Shown here piece after piece: positions 1-11,818 of a DNA stretch of 64,000 bases (positions within the stretch are counted from its first letter, which is position 1; every line of letters starts with the position of its first letter). A program made the translations under genes and the position numbers. Origin of the DNA: Loxodes magnus (taxonomy: Eukaryota > Ciliophora > Karyorelictea > Loxodida > Loxodidae); assembly GCA_946699065.1 (NCBI GenBank), contig CAMPDV010001320.1, forward strand, positions 62,001-126,000, in the 5' to 3' direction. The notes below the pieces were generated by a model. It was not told the DNA's origin. It saw nothing but the letters and a program-made list of their open reading frames with translations, and ran no database searches.

Positions 1-1689
1 TTTTAAACTAATTTATTATTCTTAAACTTCAGTTGAGTTACCATCTTAAGAAATAATTATAATAGTTTAGCTTATTCTATTTGCTCTTTCTATATGTGAT
101 AAAGTTTCATTTAAAATGTTATGGTTCTTATAAGCAGGCATTACTATAGGATAGATTTCTTCTCTATTTAGTTTATATTATTATATTAATGCTTGATATT
201 CTAGTTTAATTTATTCATAAATTTCAGGATATCATTAATTGAAACTATAAGTAGGACATACTCTTCCATCTCAAGCCATCTAAAGAAAATTAGTCTTGGT
301 AATCTATCCAATATGATATTTGCCCATTTTATATGCATTTTAAAGATAAAAATTCTAACCTTCTTTGCTTGGTAAAAATGCATAATATTTTCCCTTTAAG
401 GTCATTTTTTTGCGGAATTCTAGTATAGAGTTGAAGGAAATAGTTTCTGAATTAGAATCTAAGAGTTTATATTAAGTAGAAAAATAAAAGCCCTTAAATT
501 CTAATGGATTAAGGTTTCCTACTACCTCATTATTCCCTATTTCTGGATGATATTTCTTTACTACTTAAGCTCCTATTCTAAACCTTATTCCTGTTTACAT
601 TAGTCTATAATAATCCTAATCATCTATTTTAATCAATTTATCATTTACTTTAATTTAAGCTTTTGGGCTATTAAAGTTTTCTTATACATCAAAGAAAGAA
701 GTTCCTAAAGCTGTTAACACTAACTAGATATTGTATCATTAATCTTATTTTATTTCAATCTAAGTATCATAATAATTGCATCCTCTATCAGATCCAGTTT
801 CAAGTGTAATAGTTCATTTTTGATTAGAAGAATACACAAGATATAAGAAATAGCCCCAAGTATAGCTAAAGGAATCACAGCCTTCCATTTTATTTCCTAG
901 AATAGCAAAGTGTTGGTACTTTTCTTATCCAGGAAGTATTTTCTTATTGATATTGTTTTAAGAGCTTATTTTATTTTAAAGTTCTAAGTTATTAAAGTTG
1001 AATTTAACTCATAAAGAAATATATAGCTCAGGAAAGTCAAAGGAGCGGAAAGGTCCATGTATTATAAATTGCTAGTTTTTCTTTAAGCTTATTAAAAACT
1101 TATTTTAATCAGCTACTTTCTACCTTCATTTTTGCAAAGGATTAAGTAATTAAATTTTCTAAGCTAATGCTTAGTTTTAATTAATTCTAACTCCAACTTA
1201 ATTTTAATTAGTACTTTCTTATTTACCAATTTTCTACTAATAGCTTCCAGTTTTATTTGACTTTTTTACCTGATAAGTATTAGTTTTTCATTTATGCTTT
1301 ACTATTTTATTTTATTTTTGATCCTCTTAGTTGATGGTTTTCCTTTAAGCAATTTTAGTTATATTTTTAGATTATCAAATGCTATCTTTTTTCCACTTAC
1401 TTATATGCATTTTACTTGCCTTCTTTTCTTTAAAGTCCTCAACTTTTATTTAGGTTGTTTCTCATTTATTTACTTATTTGTCATCCTTTTCAATTACTTT
1501 AAGTTCTTGAGATATATTCAAAGGCAGCTATATCTACTCAATCTTCAAAGGACTCGTCTTTTTCCTCTTTTTCTCTTAATCAAATAACTTTATTTTAATC
1601 TGCTGCTAAAAGGTGATGAAATAGAAGTAAACTACTAAAGTAAGACAGCAAAGAGCAAGAAAGAAAGCGAAGGCATTTTAGTTCCTCAT
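1..1689 (-). CDS. LamG-GT13 glycosyltransferase, copy 1 (3' end outside window)
   Basis: Type II membrane glycosyltransferase, read with TAA/TAG=Gln and TGA=Trp. The start is the ATG at 1689, which opens on MRNQNAFAFF and a hydrophobic anchor of about 20 residues. A Gln/Lys/Asn-rich stem follows to about residue 205. A concanavalin/LamG-like domain begins at IIHGPFRSFDFPEL (His near residue 211) and includes GNKMEGC and LETGSDRGC. The GT13 domain starts with WDGRVCPTYSFNQWYPEIYE and runs to IIIISQDGNST, which resembles the IIVSQD segment of N-acetylglucosaminyltransferase I. The window edge cuts the frame before the Glu-Asp-Asp metal motif. All 563 visible codons are in one frame, so this copy looks functional. 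Role (transfer of a sugar such as GlcNAc in the Golgi) is inferred from the family. Confidence 0.8.
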
Positions 1690-4600
1690 GTTTATTAAGA
1701 TAAGACTGATTTAAATAAAATAGTGACTTCTAGTAGTTAATTAAGTATTTAAGCAGCTAGTTGAAAGGAGAGAAGAGAATACTGGCATGCAAGCACTGTT
1801 AACTTTGTATTAGTAAGCTTAGGATTTAAGTTAAGCATTAAGAATAAAATTAGAGTATATGATTAAACTAAGTTAGCTAAGAAACTATTAAGCTAAATAT
1901 GAATATACTTAGTTTAGCTTATAAATAAGAAGCTTAATTTTTAACTTAGCTTTAGTTAGAACTAATAGAGTGATTAGATGGATGACAAATACTTAATAGC
2001 TTTCTATTGATAAAGCTTCATGTTACATATAATTAATTAGATTGAAGAATAAGTTGAAATATGTGTAGCAAAGGATATAAAAAGGATGCTTGTTATAAGC
2101 AATGACATTTATAAACTTAATAAGCTTTAAATAAAATTAGACTAACAAGTTTAAAAATTCACTATAAAGTGTTTTGGTAAAGATAGGATTTAAAGAGAGA
2201 AATGGGTAAGTATTTAAACTTAAATAAATAAAATGGAATTGTACAAATTCTAGCTCTAAACTAAGGCAAAATTATGGATTAAGACTAAAAAATACCTAAA
2301 TAATTATAATGAAATGAGGCAGAAAAATAATAACCAGCACAGAATAATCTTGAAAAAGCTTGAAAGGTTATTCAAGAAATTAATAAAATCTAGAGTTCAT
2401 AAAAGCGAAACATATATGACTAGTAAGAATTGTTTGCACAATAAAAATAGAAATACTAGAACTATAGGAAAGAAAATAATATTATAATCATAATTATATT
2501 AATAAGCAGAAATCAAATTGAGGTCAAGTGTAAAGTTATTTTAACTAGTTCAACAAAACCACCTTTAAGCCTCAATAATTAGATTAAATAGAGGCATAAA
2601 AGGATTATAAGTCCTATGTTGATAAGTAAATATCAATTTACAACTAGAATATAACTTAAAAATTATAAGAGAAACATTTGAGTAGAACTATGATAGAAAA
2701 ATAATAGTGAGTGATAATGAATCTGCACAGCTAAATATTAATAAGATTAAATTATAAATTCAAAGTGAGTTTCTTCATTAGCGTTTCACAATCAAAGTTT
2801 TATGACTATAAAACTAAAGCAAAGTAGAATTATTAGTTTAGTTTAAATTTCATTGCTAATATTTTTGCATAATCTATATATCAAACTAGATTAATAAAGC
2901 ATTTGGAAATAATACATCAATTTAGATTATCTTTGATACTCAAACTCAGCCTAATAAGCAAAATAAGATTCAACTAGAATATGTTTAAAAATAAAAAAAG
3001 CACACCTTTAAAAAAGCAATTTCTAAGTTTATAAGCTTTTACTCTATTTCAATTTAATTAAGTAACAAGTATAAAAAAATGTATTTATGATTATCTTAAT
3101 AGCTTTATATAAGTATAAAGGATAAAATTATAAGTAAATAATAACTTTATTAGTAAAAGATGAATAATTAGACTTATTTCCTTTAATTTAGTCATAATGC
3201 AAATCCTTAGCATATAAAATAATTTTAATTATATTAAATTTATATTTTCAGTTGATAAAATGATTTACAACATAACTAAAATAAAATTATATAATGAAGT
3301 GCTATTTTAGAAATTAACTAGAAAACAAGAACTACAATTCTTAAAATTATGTACCTTTTATATAAAGCTACAATCAACACTGTAGCCACTATTTCTACTT
3401 TATAGAACCAATTTTAGTTTTATAGAAAAATTTATTATCTTGGAAAATCTTAAAAATTGAAGAAAATATAAGTCTTGATAAATTAAATATAGACTAATTG
3501 AAAAATAACAATAGCTTATATTTCAAGAATAAACCAAATAAGCAAAGTTTTAGCATTCAAAGTCATAAATTTATCTTAAACTTAAGCATATCCATGGTTG
3601 CTTTACTATTATTTAATAACTATAATTAAATTTTAGTCTTAAGGAGATTACTATCAAATGTAAATTACAGATTAAAATATGATTAAAGTAGTGCTAGAGT
3701 ATCTTCTATTCTATAAATAAACCTTTCTGACTTTTGGTTTTATCAAATGATTTACTTCTTGCATTTGATTCTAAATATATTTTTTTAATTTCATTCAATT
3801 AACTGACTTATAGCTACTTGATTAATAGTAGTTTTATTTCTTTGGGTACTATAATTCCGCTTTTCGATATTTGAATTAATAAGTTTGTTTTATCAGGAAA
3901 GCCCAATATAGAAAATTGGTTAAGTCATATAGTCGAAAAACATTAAATAGTAGTTGAAAGTAACTTTAAATAAAACCAGACTCAGGCATCAAGGATAAGG
4001 TTACAAAAATTCTAGAAGTTGAAAAACCTAATAAATATAAATAAAGAATACGGAGCCTCTCCACAAGATTCAAATAAAGCTTTAAGAGCATTTATTGATT
4101 AATGTCTAATTATAAAGCCCTTTACTTTATCTCTTAGCTTATTAAAACTATACTATTCTATTCCTTCTATTTAATTCACAAAGCATAATTAATATTAATT
4201 TTAACTGTAGAATCTTTATCTTAATGCTTAATTACGCTGAACTTTCTATTTAAACTAGAATAAGTAGAAGTCATAATCCAACTAATAGTTATTTAGGTCT
4301 TATCTACTAAAAGTTAAGTTTGGTTTGCTATATTTAAATGAAACTGGAAATTTTATTCTTATAACTATGTTAAAATTCAGCTCTATCTGAGAATAAGTAA
4401 TTTTTCTTGGTTGCTTTAAACAATCCATTTGAAATATGAAGATTATTCTATTATTAAGATTATTTATCAGATAAAATTGGAATAAATAGCTTAATAACAT
4501 TTCCTTATTATACTAGAAACTTTACCATTCTATATTTATATTCCAAGAAATTTACTAATTATAGTAAAGGGCTATACTGGAGTAGAGTAATTCAAATTCA

Positions 4601-5520
4601 TTATTTTGTGAAGTTAGAAAGGTGTGAATGGAAACTAAAAGGGATATAAGTCAAAAGAAAATAGGAATTTAGTTCAAATATCTCTATTTAATATCATAAA
4701 AAACTCAAAAGGTTTAGAACTAAAATCAAATTAGTGCATTAATTCAAACTTAATTATTAATTGGAATATATTGAGGCAACTACCTTAGGTTCAAATCTTT
4801 CCTCTCAACCACTTTTAGTTTATTTACTAATTATAATCTTCTGATCAGTTTCTGTAAAAATAGATCACGTGCTAGTGAATGAACCTCCATAGTCAAGGAT
4901 TACCAAAACCAATTAAGTATCTTGATTCGTATTCTTCAAATACTTTGATTCATAAATAATTAATTTTATCAAGCTACTTCAGATTAATTCCTTAAGACTG
5001 GAAGTAAATCATAAGATATTAATCCTAACAATTTTAACTAACTTAGTTTCATTATTATTACATAAGTTTAAACATCTCAATAAAAATACTAAGAGCAATA
5101 GGAAATCTAGCAAGTAACTTCAGACAATATTAAACCTAAAGACATTGCAATAAATAACTAGCATTGCACTTTAACTTCGTTAATTTATACAAATTGGGTA
5201 AGTAAAGTAAATAGACATTCCTTCATTTTGAGTATTGGCTAAATATTGTAGTATATATAGCAAAGATATACAATTAAAGTGTATAGTTCAAATTACTTAT
5301 TAAAAAAGATTAGTCTTTTCTTATCAATTCTTAAATAATGAGTAAAACAGTAAGCTTTGCTTGAATTTCGTTAAAAGGCAATTATTTAACTTAAGGGTTT
5401 TGGTATATGACAAATTTTGAGGAAGAGAACAATTTTAAATAATATAATCTGAAAACAATTTGAACAGGTTGTCTGATAGTTTATTTCAGAATAAAAAATC
5501 ATTATCTAAAAACAGTTTGA
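1690..5520. other. unassigned AT-rich stretch upstream of copy 1
   Basis: No gene is recognised here. The plus strand from about 2210 to 3090 can be read as a Lys/Asn/Gln-rich frame with few TGA codons, but no motif supports it. A block near 3057-3110 resembles 31229-31290, which lies at a similar place upstream of copy 2, so part of this stretch is the remnant of a shared 5' flank. Confidence 0.3.
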
Positions 5521-5521
5521 A

Positions 5522-5830
5522 ATGTTGGCAAATTCTCGTCGAATAGAAATAAAATTAAAAGGTTCTACTACTGAGAATGACTAATAATCAAGGAGTAAAT
5601 TACCCTAAAGTAAAAAGCAGGAAATCTCTCCGAAGTTTTCTTTGCTAGAGTAAATTAATAAGATTAAAGAACCAAACATAGTTGTAATAAATTATGAAAA
5701 TGAGGAAAGAAAGTTGATGTTAGATATTAATTCAGATGAAAAAAGTCTGTCAAGTGACTGAAGTTCTAGTAAGAGTATAAAATTTCTAGTTTTTTTCGTT
5801 TTTATTCTATTTTAGTGAAAATGCTTTTAT
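5522..5830 (+). CDS. hypothetical ORF fragment, duplicated at 31.5 kb
   Basis: A plus-strand frame from the ATG at 5522 reads MLANSRRIEIKLKG and continues to a block NYENEE...LDINSDEK, followed by a short hydrophobic run. The same peptide pattern (V-x-NYENEE, LDINS-x-EK) occurs in the paralogous segment at about 31760-31850. Both lie upstream of a LamG-GT13 copy. Conservation at the peptide level across two diverged copies is the only reason to call it coding. The 3' end is unclear because several in-frame TGA codons follow and could be Trp or stop. No family is recognised. Confidence 0.35.
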
Positions 5831-5834
5831 TTTT

Positions 5835-7060
5835 ATTTCCATCAATGATAAACTTAAAATTAAATCTCAATCTTATTTCTTTATGCCTGTTTAAATAGAT
5901 ATTGAAAGTAATGATTATAGAGCTTCAGCTAAAATGATAAATAAGTATCAGAGCTAAGCTTAAAACAATTATTAGACAGGTTAAATTCACGTTTTCTTAG
6001 TATATGATATAATTTTAGAATTTATAAAGAGAAGATTTGAAAATTTATCTTTGGATAATTGATGTAAGTAACGAGTTAAACAGCTAATATAGTAAATTAT
6101 TCAATTTAATGTAGGTAAAATTTTAAATAAGCGCTACTAACTGAAATTATTTATAAGATACTAATGTATAATTAAGGATTTAAACTATTTGTCTTAGTCA
6201 TTCATTAATCATTTTTATTACTCTAGTTTTCAATATTGATAAGCTATTTATATCCTTGTATACTATACAATTCTCTTTATCCTTTTAATAGCCATTCGTT
6301 ACTATTTAAATATCTTTTACATCATTAATTTGCTTCATTTAAGTTATCAAATATACTTTTAATACATTTATAAGAGGTTTATTTACTTCTATGTCCAGTT
6401 ATAACCATAAAGCTTTTATACAAATAATTAGTAATCCTGATACCTATATTTAAGCTTTTATTTAGTAATTGGCAAACTGATTTGCAGACTTAAATTATTA
6501 GATTATGATTTTAACCAGAATGATAGCATAAGTGAATCCAAATCTATTTTGATTAATTTACAGTAACTTAATTTTTAAAGAGAATTAGCCTCTTTCTAGT
6601 AAGAATCTATTATTCCTTTGTAAGAGTAGATTACTCGTCAGGATTAGCGCATTAGCTGTTAAGTGAGGGCTATATTCTTGGTTTAGAGGTATCAATTATA
6701 TAAGATTTATCTTAATAGCGAGTAAAGACCTAAAAATAATTAGCTTAATAAATTAGATAGAACTAATTAAGGAATATCTAACTAGACTAAAAGGAACTAA
6801 CTTGTTTAAATATAAGTTGATATATGATAGCTAATTAACAAAGCTAAATTTTCTATCTGGCATCTAGTCTAAAGCTGAGTCTTATAATTATTTAAATCTT
6901 TTTAATTTTTAACAGGGCGAATCTTAATTTTTATTTTAGTATTTAGGCCTTGAAGTTAAAATAAATTATAAGGAACATGGCTTGATTAATATAGATATAT
7001 TAACCAATTAATTTTAACCAAAAGGGTTAGAGTTATATTTAATTAGAAGAAATGTTTCCT
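5835..7060. other. unassigned, partly duplicated at 31.9-32.4 kb
   Basis: No gene is recognised. Segments such as the one around 6000-6120 (TTAGTATATGATA; AGCTAATATAGTA) reappear in the same order at about 32070-32170, which makes this a diverged segmental duplication rather than unique sequence. Confidence 0.3.
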
Positions 7061-7062
7061 CC

Positions 7063-7512
7063 TCAAATTAAAGAAAATTAAAATTTTTTATTATTCTTTG
7101 CTTGACTGTATATGTCTTTATCTGAATCAATTTCAAACTGGGAAAGGTCTTCTTTCTGTTTAATAAACTAATAGAATTGCTCTTCCATCTTCTGTAATTT
7201 TTCTCAAAATTTCAAATAATTAAAAGGTCATCGTTGCCCCTTTGAAGCTATTTATTTTGTTGCTATTATTTATCAAGATCCCGCTTGAATAGAGTCCCAC
7301 ATGAAAAGCTAATATCGATTTCTTTATGTAAATACCTCCAAAATAGTTATAATATAATATCCTCTATGTTCCAAATTATTTTCAGTGTTTATCAAGTACT
7401 CTTTTTCACTTTAAGCTTTACCTCCATAAATGCCAGTCTTTTGACAACAATAAAAACGTTTAATTTAGGGCTTGAAATAAAGTTTTTATTATATAATTTT
7501 TAAAACCGCCAT
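7063..7512 (-). CDS. hypothetical protein, 149 aa
   Basis: A single frame runs from ATG 7512 to TGA 7063-7065 (149 residues). It opens MAVLKIIQQKLYF and contains FYCCQKTGIYGGKAQ and LFMWDSIQAGSW, then a charged helical tail ending QAKNNKKF. Three in-frame TGA codons would be Trp, two of them next to Gln-rich stretches and none in the last 50 codons. The residue mix (Gly, Asp, Cys, Trp) is less biased than in surrounding non-coding frames. No family is recognised. Its 5' end abuts the structured locus at 7.54 kb. Confidence 0.4.
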
Positions 7513-7518
7513 AGTTGT

Positions 7519-7535
7519 TCGAAGGTGAACAACAA
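7519..7535. other. perfect 7-bp hairpin at the edge of the 7.5-kb structured locus
   Basis: GTTGTTC and GAACAAC form a perfect inverted repeat around a short loop, just outside the RNA-like module that begins at 7542. Confidence 0.4.
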
Positions 7536-7541
7536 GGTCAT

Positions 7542-7993
7542 CTTCATCAGAGGTTGGGAAAGTTAAGTACCCATAATCGACTTTATGTCTTCCTCTGCTT
7601 TGGTTTGGCCTCGAGACATAAGATTCTTAGACCTTCGACACTGGCTTGGCTAAGTTTAGCTTAGTTTAGTTTTAATTCTGGAACGAAAAAGAAATAATAT
7701 TACGAGCTTCATCAGAGATGGGGAATTTAAGTACCCATAATTGACACATGTCGTCCTCTGCTTTGGTGATATAATGAGACACAATCCTGCCATGTCCTTG
7801 GACCTCCAGCAAGTATTAAAGATACGAGTATTCTAAAATTATATCAGTATTGAACATTTTTATCAGTACTGAATAATTATACCAGTTGAACAAGGTTTAT
7901 GAGTATCTGATAATTTTATCAGTAGCAAACATTCTTGTCAATATGAAACATTTTTTTTAAAGAGCTGCGCACCAACGAGAGTGCTACGAGCTC
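7542..7993 (+). ncRNA. candidate structured RNA locus with tandem module and 3' hairpin
   Basis: This GC-richer island carries two copies of a roughly 60-nt module, at 7542-7603 and 7707-7766. Each begins CTTCATCA, ends TGCTTTGG, and holds an outer CAGAG/CTCTG stem and an inner TGGG/CCCA stem around TTAAGTA. The copies differ in length by 2 nt, which argues against protein coding. Downstream, 7962-7993 can fold as a GAGCT/AGCTC stem with an inner GCAC/GTGC stem, followed by TATAATAAAA. A shorter locus with the same end boxes and a similar hairpin lies at 51466-51640. No known RNA family is recognised. Transcription and strand are inferred. Confidence 0.4.
7838..7955. repeat. degenerate short tandem repeat
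   Basis: Four to five imperfect units of about 20-24 bp built on TTTTATCAGTACTGAA lie between the second RNA-like module and the terminal hairpin. Confidence 0.5.
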
Positions 7994-8003
7994 TATAATA
8001 AAA

Positions 8004-8755
8004 TTTATTTATTTATATTAGAAATTTTTATTCAATTTCCATCTTGAACTTCTTCTTTATTTTTCTATGGATTTGCTGCTAGGTTTTTTTATTAATATAA
8101 ATTTTAAAGTTAAGGTTTCAATTTAAAGCTAAACTTAACTTACCAAGCATTAATCTTTCTTTTTTTATTTTACAAAAGAAGCCTAAGATTCTAATTTCCG
8201 TCTTCGTAATCTGTATTTCTGCATTCATTTTCTCATTAAGCATTAAAGCTAAATAACTCCTTGCTCAAGAGACTTCTCAAATCTTTTCAGTTTGTTAGGA
8301 AATTAAGTATTTTACAATCCTTAACCTGAGTAGATTTATCTTTTCTGTATTTTTGACTCTTGTTAGTTAAATAAGACTTAAGATTGATCTATCAAGTTAG
8401 AACTTAAGGTTTAGATTCCCGAGTTTTAATTAATTTTTTATTAAATGATGATTTAATAATAGATATATGAGAGTAAATATTAACTAAAAATAATGCATTT
8501 TAGAATATCAAAAAACTAAGAAAGAAAGCGAGGATTTGGTTCTAAAGGAAGTGAATAGCAAGAAAATATAAAGTATGGAAGATATTAATAGTTTCTTATA
8601 TAAAGATATCAATAGCTTAGTAGTCTTATAGAAAAATATAATTAGTTAAATGTTTTAAGCATTTATAAATAATTTTATTTATAAGCTTAATTATTTGTCA
8701 GGATTCAAATAGGATTCTTCGTGGTTCCAAAAAAGTAGGAGTTAATTACATCCTA
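8004..8755. other. no recognisable feature
   Basis: AT-rich sequence with homopolymer runs. No gene, repeat or structured element is seen. Confidence 0.4.
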
Positions 8756-8759
8756 GAAA

Positions 8760-9547
8760 TTTTAGGATTAGGAAAAGAAACCAAAATGGTTATCCATCAA
8801 ATCGAATCTTCCACTTCTGTAGAAAAGCCTAGGAAATAGGCTAAAAGTATTATGCGCTCGGAAGTCTCGAATCTCACCAAGAGCAGTAAATAAGCCATAA
8901 TTAACTGATAAAGTGATGTTAGATCTCGAGGAAGAGATAAAAAAGCTGAAGAAAGATAATAAGAGATAGGTGGAAAAACTTGAAATTGCAGAGGAAATAG
9001 AATTGAGAATCATGAACTAAGAAACAGATCTTAAGCATTTTGAAATATTTCAAAAGACTAGAACAATTAATCATAACACTAACATAGAAGCAGAAAGAAC
9101 TGGTCAACAAATAGAAAGAATAGAAGAAAACCATAAAAAATTGCAGCATTAAATGGACATACAATAATAAGGAAATGACCCAATGATAATCGAAGGAGAA
9201 ATAACTCAAGATTTAAGCCTAAAAGAAGAGTAAAAAGATTCTATTTATGCAACTCTCTAAGACATCAATGGGCAATATAAAGAATTTCAAAATTTTAAAT
9301 AAGAATACTAAAACTACTAGAAGAAGTTGAAGAATAAAAAGAAGCTACAACAGTAGCTACAACTAAAAAGAGAAGGATTATATTGCAACAAATTTGGAAA
9401 ATATACAAGATGAAAGATACCAATAATTTTCTAGGCGAAAGGATACCTCAGGGATAGTATGTATAGCAAGGATGAGAGTTATAGAGATATTTAAACTTTT
9501 ATATTTAGCCTCTATATCAATCTAAAGGTTGGCTGGTAAGAGGTTGA
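8760..9547 (+). CDS. coiled-coil protein with CNKF / LGER-QGQY tail, paralogue 1
   Basis: One frame reads PKWLSIKSNLPLL, SRISPRAVNKPQL and then a long Glu/Lys/Gln coiled coil (VMLDLEEEIKKLKKDNKR), NDPMIIEGEITQDLSL and GLYCNKFGKYTR. The C-terminal part continues in the next frame as NFLGERIPQGQYVQQGWEL and QPLYQSKGWLVRG, ending at TGA 9545-9547. The switch lies near 9420, so there is either a very short intron or a lesion. The only early ATG in frame is at 8916; the frame is open further upstream, so the start is uncertain. Paralogues lie at 10.1-10.9 kb and at the right edge of the window (63.7-64.0 kb). Function is unknown. Confidence 0.5.
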
Positions 9548-10110
9548 AATATCTCCAAAAAAGTTAAAAATTTAATTTTTTAATTGTATTTATGATTAAA
9601 TTTATTAAAGGCTTTAGGACTTTATAATATTGAGATAAGATTTAAGGTAATAAACCGCTTGCTTCGAATATCAAAGATTAACTATTAATATAAAGATTTA
9701 TAACTTAGAGTTTTTTGAATGATACAAGCTTTAAAACAATTAAGAAACAATTAATTTAAGATATAAAAAGGGAAATACTCATGTAATTAATGTAGATCTT
9801 ATATATATGTTATTATACTCCTTCATTTAAGAGAAGTAAAATAAAAGACTTAATTTAATTTTAGTTAATTACAAGTCAAACTTTAAGTTAAATATTTCAT
9901 AAAAAATAGATTAAATAAAGAAATTGATATATATATTTTAAATTTGGAAGGATTCAAAGAGATTTCTAAATTATCTCCAAAAAGTTGAAGAGGAAACCTT
10001 AATCCAATTTTAGCCAGTTTTCTTTTCTTAACCGTAACTGCCTGGAATTCAATCAGTATATGGCGAGAAGAATAATTTCTAGTAAGTTACGCACGTAATA
10101 AGTCCTACAT
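9548..10110. other. spacer between two paralogous coiled-coil genes
   Basis: AT-rich, no gene recognised. ATTTCCAAATTATCTCCAAAAAG-type sequence near 9962-9984 echoes the region just after the first gene (9547-9566), suggesting the pair arose by tandem duplication. Confidence 0.3.
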
Positions 10111-10113
10111 CCT

Positions 10114-10886
10114 ATGAAAATCCAAGGAAGCAGATAAAGTCTTCTCTTCACTAGGATGTTTCAGAACTTAATCCTTCTGGCCGATATTAAATAGCTCATC
10201 AAAGTTGTGCTGAACCTTCAGCAAGAGGTTAGAAAATTGAGAAAGAATAAGGAAAAGCTGATGGAACAACTCAGCCTAGCGGAATAAATAAATCCGGCCT
10301 TATGTCCTAAGAAAGAGAACTAAGCGCTTTCTGAAAAATATCTTAAGACCAGAATAACTAATCCCAAAATTAACTTCAGAAGCAATCTGATCTGATTAAT
10401 AGACTGGAAATAGTAGAAAAGAAGCTTGAAGAACAAAAAGCAGATCCAATGATGATTGAAGAGACCAATAGGAAAACTAAGGTTTAATCACAAAAAGTAG
10501 TGAAAAAAGTTATTACAGCAATTCAACAGAACACTTGTGAAGACACTGCATGAAATTCCAAATTTTCGAGACGTAGTATTGATATAAATAAAGAAGAATA
10601 CAAGCACAGTAGAGGAATAAAAACAAATATAGTAGAGAAAGATCAGAGAAAAACTTACTTAAATAAATTAGGATACATCTATAAGAGAAAATTTGATTAG
10701 AAATAAAGATAGAATTGGAAATAACAAGAGCAATGGGAAGAGTTTGACTTTTAAAACTTTATTTTTAATACCGGAGCAATCTGGTGTTCAGCATAAAGAG
10801 GTGAAAATCCTCGATAATCGCTAAACTCAATTTATCTTATTTTTATTAGAAAGAAATTGATAATAGGAACAGTGGAAATTAATTGA
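10114..10886 (+). pseudogene. coiled-coil protein, paralogue 2 (frame-disrupted)
   Basis: The frame from ATG 10114 gives VVLNLQQEVRKLRKNKEKL...LAEQINPAL...KTRITNP, which aligns with the helical core of the 8.8-kb gene. From about 10385 the matching peptide moves to another frame: DLINRLEIVEKKLEEQ, ADPMMIEETNRK, LNKLGYIYKRKFDQ and a Trp/Gln-rich end, up to TGA 10884-10886. At least one frame disruption near 10380 separates the halves. A tiny intron cannot be excluded, but no convincing splice signals are visible. It shares the DPM-I-E landmark with its neighbour. Function is unknown. Confidence 0.45.
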
Positions 10887-11818
10887 ATATCCTGGTTTCG
10901 TCAGGAACATTTATTATTATGAATAAAGTAACAAAATTTTTATAGTTCATTCTTTAATATTTTTTTGAAAAACTTAATTAGGTAAGAATGAGTAGCTGAA
11001 TTCGTAACCTGAATAAAAACTAAAAGCTAGTACACGAAGCAAGCTTTTAAATTAATGTGTTAACTAGATTAAAAGCAACTCCGAAAAAAGGCTTTACTAA
11101 AATTTATAACTCTTTTAATAAAACATGCTGAACTTTTAATTTACATAGGCTGTGCTTCTTTATTATTAATTCTCTACTATTCTTCGATAAAAATTTCATT
11201 TTCAATCGTTTTACTCAGATGGCTGTGATTTAAATTTATCCCATTTCATCCTTTATGTAGCAGTAATCTTGGAATTAATAGTCTAAATATTTTTAGTGTT
11301 TTAATGATTTGGTACAATATATAATAATATTCTTTTTTGTCTATTAAGATCATCGATATACTTTCAAAAGCATATACCTTTAATCATTTTATTTAAGTTT
11401 AGTTTTATTAATATTCTTCATATTTCCATCCTATAATAGAACAACGCCTAACTTAGACACATAAAGTTGATTTAATTAGTATCTTAAATTATCTCCACGA
11501 GCATCTAATAGTAAATGATCCAATACTAAAGACTAAGTTATTTTATTTTCTCCTTTGCAATTCACTATTATATTCTCTAACCTTATACCAAATATTGAAA
11601 ATATACATTATTAATTTCTTATGATATTATACCCTTTAACTATAAATTATATGCAATCATTCATAATAAATTCTACCATTAAGACTTTATTATAATCTCT
11701 CTAAACTCGTTTCTTCTATTCCATTTATCTCTTAACTAATAAGAAATTTTATATTTAACCTAGTTTCATTAAATATAAACTAAGCAGCATTATAATTTGT
11801 TTATTTTTTTAATTAAAA
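10887..11818. other. no recognisable feature
   Basis: AT-rich intergenic sequence upstream of the divergent LamG-GT13 pseudogene. Nothing could be assigned. Confidence 0.4.

Noticed and set aside
1294-1587. 97-codon plus-strand standard ORF
   Set aside because: It is antisense to the stem region of LamG-GT13 copy 1.
7542-7603. Protein-coding reading of the 7.5-kb modules
   Set aside because: The tandem copies differ by a non-multiple of three inside the conserved part and keep base pairing rather than a reading frame.
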